From contig CATNEN010000039.1 of assembly GCA_950097015.1 (NCBI GenBank), forward strand, positions 12,556,501 through 12,620,500: DNA of 64,000 nucleotides, given 5' to 3'. The position numbers were made by a program, and so were the translations under genes. Source of the stretch: Macrostomum hystrix. Its lineage: Eukaryota > Platyhelminthes > Macrostomidae. The notes beneath the pieces were generated by a model. That model ran no database searches. It was given only the letters and a program-made list of their open reading frames with translations, and was not told where the DNA came from. Shown here piece by piece: positions 53,778 to 61,526 of this stretch. Every line of letters starts with the position of its first letter. Within the stretch, counting starts at the first letter, position 1.

Positions 53778-54030
53778 AGCTTTGAAGGTTCCTTGAACCA
53801 GGCATTGTTTGGACTAGCCTTTCTCAACCCAATGTACAGGCAGACGTTGCTGTTGTTTACGCTGCAGTAACTGTCTTGAACGAGTTCAGATCGCTTTTCA
53901 GACTTGTTCAGCATTGCATAGGCTGCTGAGCCATCGGACACGGCGCCTTTGCTGCTCCACTGAACAGCCACTGGGTGCAGGCGGTTCGCCTTCCACTCAA
54001 TGCCAGCTTCTGGACCCTCAGTCGGGCTCT
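53778..54030 (-). CDS. Possible isolated 3' exon, unrecognised
   Basis: The minus strand has a GC-rich, coding-like frame that reads SPTEGPEAGIEWKANRLHPV and on to a stop TAG at 53778-53780 (ends FKEPSKLSS). A weak acceptor (CTTTGTTAAAG) precedes it near 54030. No upstream exon is visible, since a minisatellite and a mariner copy follow on that side. It may be a gene fragment cut off by repeats. The family is not recognised. Confidence 0.3.
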
Positions 54031-54139
54031 TTAACAAAGACAGTAATATGCTATTTTAGCAGTGGGTGCAAATAATCTCAAGATGTGTTGAACAAATATA
54101 ACATAATATAACAAATATAACTTGTTGTCAAACAACTCG

Positions 54140-54555
54140 ATCAAGCATCAGCCTACCAGACTACTCACTGATCAGCCTACCAGACTGCTCACTGATCAGC
54201 CTACCAGACTACTCACTGATCAGCCTACCAGACTGTTCACTGATCAGCCTACCAGACTGCTCACTGATCAGCCTACCAGACTGCTCACTGATCAGCCTAC
54301 CAGACTACTCACTGATCAGCCTACCAGACTGCTCACTGATCAGCCTACCAGACTGCTCACTGATCAGCCTACCAGACTGCTCACTGATCAGCCTACCAGA
54401 CTACTCACTGATCAGCCTACCAGACTGCTCACTGATCAGCCTACCAGACTGCTCACTGATCAGTCTACCAGACTGCTCACTGATCAGCCTACCAGACTGC
54501 TCACTGATCAGCCTACCAGACTACTCACTGATCAGCCTACCAGACTGCTAAGACT
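54140..54555. repeat. 24-bp minisatellite abutting the mariner copy
   Basis: About 17 copies of a 24-bp unit (CAGCCTACCAGACTGCTCAC plus TGAT) with a CTG/CTA variant. It ends where the truncated mariner sequence begins. Confidence 0.95.
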
Positions 54556-54564
54556 AGATAAATA

Positions 54565-55834
54565 TTATTTTTCAAAGAGCAGAAACCAATGTAAAGGCTT
54601 ATTTCTCCACGAAATCTCCGTCCAGCTCTAGGCACTTCTCCATACGATGCCTCCATCGCTCCAGCCCCGCCCTGAAGAAGTCAGGCGGCTGGGATGCGAG
54701 TCACAGCTGAGCTGCTGTTTTCGCCTCCTTGCTCGAATGTCGCACTCCTTTCATAGCTTCCTTCAACTTTGGAAACAGGAAAAAGTCTGATGGCGCAAGA
54801 TCAGGGTTGTAGTGATGGTGGGAGAGAATTTCCCAGCGAAATTCGTGCAGGACGCCTCGACAGAGCCGTGAAGTGTGTGCCGGGGCATTATCGTGGTGGA
54901 AGAGGATGCGCCCGTGAAGCTTGCCAGGTCGCTTCCTGGCTAATTCTGCGCGCAGCTTTTGCAGCACACCTTCGTAGTAGGCGCCAGTGATCGTGCGCTG
55001 CTCTTCTAGGAAGTCCACTAGAATGACTCCCTCGGCATCCCAGAAAATGGTTGCCATGACCTTGGCCACGGAGCGGTCGGCCCGGAACTTCTTTGGCTCG
55101 GCAGATCCTTGAGGCAGCCACTCTTTTGACTGGATTTTTGACTCTGGATCGTACTGGTAGATCCAGGTCTCATCACCAGTCACCAACCGTTCGAAAAAAT
55201 CGTCGGCGTCAGTGTCCAGGCGGTTGAGAAGGTTTGCTGCCCACTCGCTGCGCTGGGCCTTGTGCTCCGGGCGCAACGCCCGTGGCACCCAACGGACACT
55301 CAGCTTGCTGAAGCCCAGATCCTCTGTCAGGATCGAATGCACACTTCCATGGGTGATGCCCAGTTCCTCAGCAATAGCCTCGATGGTCACACGCCTGTCC
55401 TGCTCAACTTTTCGACGCACGGCTGTAACCATCTCTGCTGTGCGCGCTGTGCTCGGTCGTCCACTGCGGTCAGCGTCTTCAATGGTCTCACGACCAGCCT
55501 TAAACTCCTGGATCCACCGATAAACGGTGGGATTCGGTGAAGCAGCATCCCCGAAGACCTTCTGTAAAGCCTTGAGGATAGCAGCCGGCTTCCAACCCAA
55601 CCGCGTGAAAAATTTCACGTTGGATCGCACTTCAATTTTGAAATTTTCCATTGCTGAAAGGGGGTACTGTCTTTGTACTTCTGTCAAGGTTGATCTGTAC
55701 ATCCAAACAGAACGAAAAATTATTAAAATAAGAAACAAAATATACTTTTGCCAATGAAAAAAATTTGGGTTCAAAATTTATTTTCCGCTTTGTGCAGGAG
55801 AAAAATTATCAATCCTTTTTGACTTCCCCTCGTA
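54565..55834 (-). mobile_element. mariner transposon, one end missing
   Basis: The 5' end on the minus strand reads TACGAGGGGAAGTCAAAAAG from about 55834, a mariner-like terminal sequence after a TA. The transposase frame follows. No matching inverted repeat is visible on the other side, where sequence runs within ~50 bp into the 24-bp minisatellite. The 3' terminus was therefore lost or overwritten. Confidence 0.85.
54701..55651 (-). pseudogene. mariner transposase with premature stop
   Basis: The frame starts at the ATG at 55651 (MENFKIEVRSNVKFFTRLG) and stops with TGA at 54701-54703 after 316 aa. It has the two N-terminal HTH regions (GRPSTARTAEMV between them), then VTGDETWIY, HHDNAPAH and PDLAPSDFFLFP. 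There are 34 residues between the second and third Asp, so the triad is DD34D, typical of mariner. Reading on past the TGA, the same frame continues 33 codons and ends with the family's usual RW..R..KC...GDFVEK tail and TAA at 54599. Full length would be about 350 residues. The catalytic core is intact, but the C-terminus is cut. Confidence 0.9.
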
Positions 55835-56004
55835 TAGATGTAGATCTGGAATGATTGCATAATGCAGTCTCGCGGTTGGTGTAAAATGTAAATTGTAATA
55901 AAACCGACGCAATTTATTTAATTGAATAATGAGGCCCGGCTAGGCCAGGCCAGACCTGTGCTGTCTGTGGTTTTAGTTAATTGCATGGTAGAAAAGGCAA
56001 AAAA

Positions 56005-56122
56005 GACAACAGCATTTGGTATTCCCAGGCGGTCACCCATCCAAGTACTAACCAAACCCAACGTTGCTTAACTTCGGTGATCGGACGAGAACCGGTGTTT
56101 TCAACGTGGTATGGCCGTTGCC
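56005..56122 (-). rRNA. 5S ribosomal RNA gene
   Basis: The minus strand reads GGCAACGGCCATACCACGTT at the 5' end, GAAGTTAAGCAACG in the A-box region and GGTTAGTACTTGGATGGGTG in the C-box region, ending near ATGCTGTTGTC. The length is 118 nt. The terminal stem GGCAAC/GTTGTC pairs fully, with one G-U and compensatory changes from the common GCCTAC/GTAGGC. A TTTTTT Pol III terminator follows at once. The variant GTTGGGTTTGG replaces the commoner GTCGGGCCTGG. Only one copy is in the window, so it is dispersed rather than in a visible array. Confidence 0.93.
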
Positions 56123-56394
56123 ACTGGCTGGAAGCGGCCCTTTCCCCTTCCCCAATAATTATTTGTGCTGCACCCGAACGGAGCAACGCCAGCACACGAA
56201 ACTCAAAAACACAGGTCAAATTTTTGTTGCCTATCTTCTGAAACAAGGATCAAGTCGCCAGCCCTTCAGACCCTCAAGATACGAGTATTCAACGGTTCTG
56301 GCCGAAGGTCGGATTTGATCTGAAGTTGGAGATGACGGATGCATATTCAGCTGATAAATTTTGAAGGCCTGGCAAGGCCGCACTGACTGCGCAT

Positions 56395-56705
56395 GGGATC
56401 TAGATCCCATTGTTGATGGGATCTAGCTGCGATTGTTAATGGAATCTAGCTTCGATTCTTGATGGGATCTAGCTTCGATTCTGGATGGGATCTAGCTGCG
56501 ATTCTGGATGGGATCTAGCTTCGATTCTGGATGGGATCTAGCTGCGATTGTTGATGGGATCTAGCTGCGATTCTGGATGGGATCTAGCTGCGATTGTTGA
56601 TGGGATCTAGCTGCGATTGTTGATGGGATCTAGCTGCGATTGTTGATCGGATCTAGCAGCGATTGTTAATGGAATCTAGCTGCCATTCTGGATTGGATCT
56701 AGTTG
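56395..56705. repeat. 23-bp minisatellite
   Basis: About 13 copies of a 23-bp unit (GATGGGATCTAGCTGCGATT plus GTT) with TTC/GCG and GTTGA/CTGGA variants. Confidence 0.93.
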
Positions 56706-56991
56706 CTATCTTTTGCAAACGATGTTGTGCTCGTGTTATCGGAAATGTCGGTCCGATCATATAGTTTTGGGTAGAGTGTTCAGATGAAAGTTAAAGTGTT
56801 CAGTTTTGATGTAGAGTATTGGGAACAGAGATTTAAACTATGAGCACAGTGTTGTGTTGCTTTATGAACGATCTGAATCAGACAAGATTGAAGTGTACAT
56901 TTGTACAGTCCGTGGGGCCTGGGGATTTGGGGAGTGATAATCTAGAATGGGCAGGGGGAGAGACTCAAAGCGGGGGTAGGGGCGTAGCGCT

Positions 56992-56997
56992 TATAAA
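56992..56997 (+). promoter_or_regulatory. Candidate TATA box of the membrane-protein gene
   Basis: TATAAA in CGCTTATAAAGCAG lies 106 bp upstream of the ATG at 57103, in a locally GC-rich stretch. That is consistent with a transcription start near 57020. Confidence 0.45.
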
Positions 56998-57102
56998 GCA
57001 GAGGAAAGTGATCCCAAAGAGCAGCTACAGAACCGGCTATTGCCCGCCAATCTACTAGATTTCCCCGCGACATTCCTACTGCAGAAGCGGTTGCTGCCGA
57101 GA

Positions 57103-58989
57103 ATGTTGAGCAGAATCAAGTGGGCTGTGGTGCTCCTGTGTGCTCTGGGGTTGAGCCAGGTGCAGTCACTGGCAACAGCACCCAATAGCGACACTGCTGA
57201 TTACCGTCTCAACTCCAGAAGGTGAGCAATTTAATGGCAAACTACTTGACTATCTAGCCAGTGAGGAGGCGAGGAGGCTCATTCAACAAAGTTCTGTGCA
57301 TCACTAGTGCGATATCGTACATCCGTCGTGATTTTTTTCATCGCCATGCAGTTTACACTCTCATTGGGCCGTCAAAGACTTCTAGGAATCAACGTGTCAG
57401 ACCAGCTCTGCCACTCACCCCCACCCATGGGAGAATCGACCTAGAACAAATAACAAGTAGGATTTACAATAAATTCAATATATTTTTTGTTATAAAGCGC
57501 ACTTACTTCCGCAATTATGGGTAGGTTAGCTAACTGAGGGTTTGTAGTTGAGCGGTGAGTCATCTCCTGCCCCCACCCTCCCCGTGAGCAGTTCCAGGCT
57601 GGGGCGAGAATATTCCGCTACAGAAATGTAAAAGCTAGTACAGTGGGGAAGAGAATATAGGGAAGAGGGGAAGGACTCAAGCGGAGTACTGGTGTTTATT
57701 AAGTACGTACTAAAGGGACGAGCAATATCAATTTGAACCCACTGAAACTAATCTTTAAATTGTGCCTCAACAAGAAACATGCATAAGTTTAACTTAATAT
57801 AATCTTAACTAATCAATTACATGGCCTTAAGTAGTTCAGTCGAGGACCTCTAAAATGAAGCAAATTCAGAGATGCTTTATTTAGATGTCCTTGGTTTGGC
57901 GGTATCTATGCAGCTGTTTGTCGTTGTAAAAACTTACCAATACCCAACTCTAGCACAATTAGGATTTGGGAGCAATACAATATTGAACATTGTAGCTGAT
58001 TGTACATTGTAGCTGATTGTCTATTGTAGCTGATTGTCTATTTTAGCTGATTGTACATTGTAGCTGATTGTCTGTTGTAGCTGATTGTCTATTGTAGCTG
58101 ATTGTCTATTGTAGTTTATTGTACATTGTAGTTTATTGTACATTGTAGCTGATTGTCTATTGTAGCTGATTGTACATTGTAGCTGATTGTACATTGTAGC
58201 TGATTGTCTGTTGTAGCTGATTGTCTATTGTAGCTGATTGTCTATTGTAGTTTATTGTACATTGTAGTTTATTGTACATTGTAGCTGATTGTCTATTGTA
58301 GTTTATTGTACATTGTAGTTTATTGTGCATTGTAGTTTATTGTACATTGTAGTTTATTGTACATTGTAGTTTATTGTACATTGTAGTTTATTGTACATTG
58401 TAGTTTATTGTACATTGTAGTTTATTGTGCATTGTAGTTTATTGTACATTGTAGCTGATTGTCTATTGTAGCTGATTGTACATTGTAGTTTATTGTACAT
58501 TGTAGCTTATTGTACATAGTACAGCCAATGAAATCCCACAGGCTGGTGAAGCGTCAGGTGTCCACAGTATATTACCCGGCCGTGAACAGTGCCAGGTACA
58601 GCGGCCTCGACCCGTACGAGGAGCGGCTGCTAATCATTCTTCTCGGCAGCTGCATCGCTGTGCTGTTTGCCATTGTCTTCCTCATCGTCTGCTGTCGAAC
58701 TTATCGATTTGATCGCAAACCGGGAGGTGGAGGCGTTACTGCCGGTGGCATGTTCCAGCAGCAGCAGCAGCAGCAGCAGCAGATGCTGATGATGTACGGA
58801 GGAGGCCAGGCTGGTAGGCAAGCCTATTTTGCTACTGGACATCAGCCCGGTGTTGCCATGGACCCTATTTACCTGGATCCGGGAAAGGCGGGGTTCCCTG
58901 GCGGCTCTGTGCAGCAGCAGCAGCAGCATCAGGTTGACAACACAGCTTATGCCAGTCTGGGACCTTACTCACAGCAGCGGATGATGTAA
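57103..58989 (+). CDS. Small single-pass, Gln-rich membrane protein, two exons
   Basis: Exons 57103-57221 and 58542-58989 join in phase 2 (donor AAG/GTGAGC, acceptor TCCCACAG), giving 188 aa. Residues 1-22 (MLSRIKWAVVLLCALGLSQV) form a signal peptide. A short lumenal or extracellular part contains a dibasic LVKRQ. One transmembrane segment lies at about 69-91 (LLIILLGSCIAVLFAIVFLI) and is followed by CCRTYR. The cytoplasmic tail is Gly/Gln-rich with a nine-Gln run and a second Gln run, and Tyr motifs (DPIYLD, NTAYASLGPY) that could be sorting or phosphorylation sites. No family is recognised. Topology is predicted type I. Confidence 0.8.
57985..58515. repeat. 17-bp minisatellite in the intron of the membrane-protein gene
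   Basis: About 31 copies of TTGTAGCTGATTGTCTA and the variant TTGTAGTTTATTGTACA. The array runs up to about 25 bp before the acceptor of the second coding exon. Confidence 0.94.
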
Positions 58990-58999
58990 TCCAGAGTTC

Positions 59000-59545
59000 C
59001 TTGACTGATTGGTTGAATATTTAGGAGTCTTTTTAACCTGATGGGAGAATAATAATTGAAACTGCATTCGTAGTAGAATGAGCACGCGGTATTTCAAATA
59101 CCCACTGCCCACTTCCCGATAGCTCCCAAGCCTAATGTACGATTTTCATGAAAGTCCCCATCTAGATCAAAACATTCCGCCCTTTACGATGATAGCAGAT
59201 ATTGTATCTTAAAAGGTGATGCAGGTACCGTTGTAGATTTTATAATTGATTTACTCTAGTACTCTAGTACTCTATAGTACTCTAGTACTCTAGTACTAAT
59301 CATTTTCTATAAACGAACATTCCATAGTTACAGTTACTACGAGCTACTATAATATATTTGCAACTGCGTACATTGTGCAGCCAATAATATAATTACCTAT
59401 TAAATTTTATAATCAACTGTTGTTATCTATTCATGTGAATCACATTAAAAACATTTCAGAAGTTTTCGTAACTAAAGAACTTGTAAATAAATCGACACTT
59501 CACAATAAGGAATAATAATTCAACACGCTCTGATTGTCCGTTTTT
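59000..59545. other. 3' flank of the membrane-protein gene with a fragment of the inverted-repeat element
   Basis: At about 59085-59200, CAAATACCCACTGCCCACTT and CGATAGCTCCCAAGCCTAAT match one end of the elements at 9280-10060 and 62870-63640 (inverted relative to the first). A short ACTCTAGTACTCTAGT tandem lies at 59253-59300. No gene was seen. Confidence 0.55.
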
Positions 59546-59549
59546 TCTG

Positions 59550-59820
59550 GGGGTCGGTGGCAGAGCGGTTAACGCGTTTGCCTCTCGCGCCAAGGTCCCA
59601 GAGCTCGATTCCGCGGCGAGGCCACATTAAATTGGGGCGCAGCCGCGGAGAGAAGGCTTGGGGGCTTGTCGTGCAATTTACGCCCAATAGTGCCAATCAC
59701 CAAGGCACATTGAAGTGTACGCTGCCTGGCGATGAGAAAGTCAGGGCAGATGTACACACCTGTGTGAGCGAATGCCTGCGTACAGTACAGCGAATGCCCG
59801 AACTTAGGCACTCATGCACA
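59550..59820 (+). mobile_element. tRNA-derived SINE, family 1, copy
   Basis: This copy has the best-preserved head in the window: GGGGGTCGGTGGCAGAGCGG, GTTTGCCTCTCGCGCCAAGG and AGAGCTCGATTCC (B box). The shared body runs through GATGAGAAAGTCAGGGCAGA. The 3' part beyond about 59800 is missing or diverged. Confidence 0.85.
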
Positions 59821-59829
59821 CAGAGCGGA

Positions 59830-60400
59830 ATTATAATGTTTTTAGTCCTCAGTGCAAGTTAAATTTCCAGCTTTTGACAACCTTGAAAGAACTGAGTACC
59901 ACACGGAGTACTTGTTGACCTTGGTGACAAAGCGTACGTATGGCATTCCATCTCGCTTTTTTTCTGGCTGCCGTCACTTGGCTACTTTGAGTAGTGTTCT
60001 AGCCCCGTGAGTATATTGGCTCCTGCATTCTCCATGAAATTGTCTGCACGTGAGATTAACGGACGACTGAACGATCGAGACAAAATCTCAGTCCGCAAGT
60101 TTGTTTGAGCGCCGCGCTGTCACCAACTTTGCAATGCGTTTGAAGCCTGCTCAATATTGTGATCTGGTTGTTGCCTAGCAACCACAACTGAGCACACTCA
60201 AGCCCACACAGGAGTGTGGACACAAAGGCAGCTAATCAGGGCCTCAACACCTGCTGTGTAAAGCTACTCTGGGGCAAGTTAAGAGCGAGAGTGAGACCCT
60301 GAGAGAAATTGCAACTCGCTCAAAATACGGGTTGCCATCCACGGCGGAGTTTTTTGGCCTCGGTGCAAGAAATGGAGCGTCCCAGCCTCTTTCCTATCTC
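59830..60400. other. Spacer, no gene seen
   Basis: Mixed-composition sequence without a supported exon, RNA gene or array. Confidence 0.4.
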
Positions 60401-60439
60401 ATGCGTCTTTCACCTGCTTCCTAGAGAGTTTTCCCTTCT

Positions 60440-60832
60440 CTCCCGCATCTCCAGCTGCCGGTTTTCTCTGTAGAAGGCCAGTTTTCACCTGCTGTCGTTA
60501 CCCGGTTGCTAGGGGATGCGGCGGGGGCGGCGTACACCTGGCCTGCGACCGCGCGTGTTGGCCGCAGAGAAAGACTGGACAGACTGGGCAGGGGGGGGCG
60601 AGCGGAGAGGAAGCAAATCGACACGGACTTGGGGGGGTCTGTGTGCGCGCAGTGGCGGCTTTGACATCTTGTCGCTACCACCCTTGTCTCTTCTTCTCCT
60701 GTCTGTCTGTACCAATGCTAAGCAATGCGCTTTATTTGTTGCACTTTACTGGGCTGAGTTCCGCTGACTGAGTTAATGTGTCTGGCTGCTTGAACCTTCC
60801 ATCGCTAGTCTCTCTGATTACTGAAAACACAG
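60440..60832 (+). promoter_or_regulatory. GC-rich candidate promoter and 5' non-coding exon of the right-edge gene
   Basis: Base composition rises sharply here (GCGGGGGCGGCG, GGGCAGGGGGGGGCGAGCGG). A good donor, AACACAG/GTAAGCG, lies at 60832/60833, in sequence without an obvious coding frame. The next plus-strand coding exon starts near 61527. This would suit a first non-coding exon, but it is inference. Confidence 0.3.
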
Positions 60833-61060
60833 GTAAGCGCTGCTGATTTTCTGTATTCCGGTAGTTTTCAAAGTTTAATTAGCATTTTTGTAGCAATTAC
60901 CTCTTGCATTGAAACTTGCAAGGGAGTGTTCTTACTAAAACTACTTTGGAGTAGCTCTATTTACTCAACTTTAAGATTGATTTCAGCTCCCATCACGGCT
61001 GTCAATTCTCGATCTTAAGTTAGAAAAATATAATATTATAATATTTTCAGAAGGTTGTGA

Positions 61061-61385
61061 GCACAAAATTTGGTGACACTAGACCCTTAGCCATCGAGGA
61101 GGCAATTCTGCCCATTTCGCTGACTCCTGAGCACACACGCACACGGATACGGTACACTGGCACACCACTTACACAGGTGTGTACATCTGCCATTGCATTT
61201 CTCATCGTCAGGCAGTGTACACTCTTACTGTGCCTTGGAGGTTGGCCCTCAAGGGTGTGAATTGCACAACAAGCCGCCAAGCCTTCTCTGCACAGCTGCA
61301 CCCCAAATAAATGTGGCCTCGCCGTGGAATCGAGCTCAGGAAACACGGTGCGAGAGGCAAACGCGCTTGACCGACCTCACCCAAA
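61061..61385 (-). mobile_element. tRNA-derived SINE, family 1, inverted copy
   Basis: The reverse complement carries GCGCGTTTGCCTCTCGCACC-like head sequence, the shared body and GTGTCACCAAATTTTGTGC at the 3' end. It probably lies in an intron of the right-edge gene. Confidence 0.8.
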
Positions 61386-61526
61386 CTATGGCAAACGCAT
61401 GCTTTATATAGCGGGAAGCTGAGATTATTTTGGAAAAATCGATTAAATAAGCGATCTGCTTGTGGGCACAGAAATGAATTGCAGCTTACAATATCCACTT
61501 CAAGCATCAGCACCGTCAGCAGCTAG

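Noticed and set aside
53059-53796. A 245-codon plus frame and 170-190-codon minus frames
   Set aside because: They are read-through of the 30-bp minisatellite at 53188-53715.
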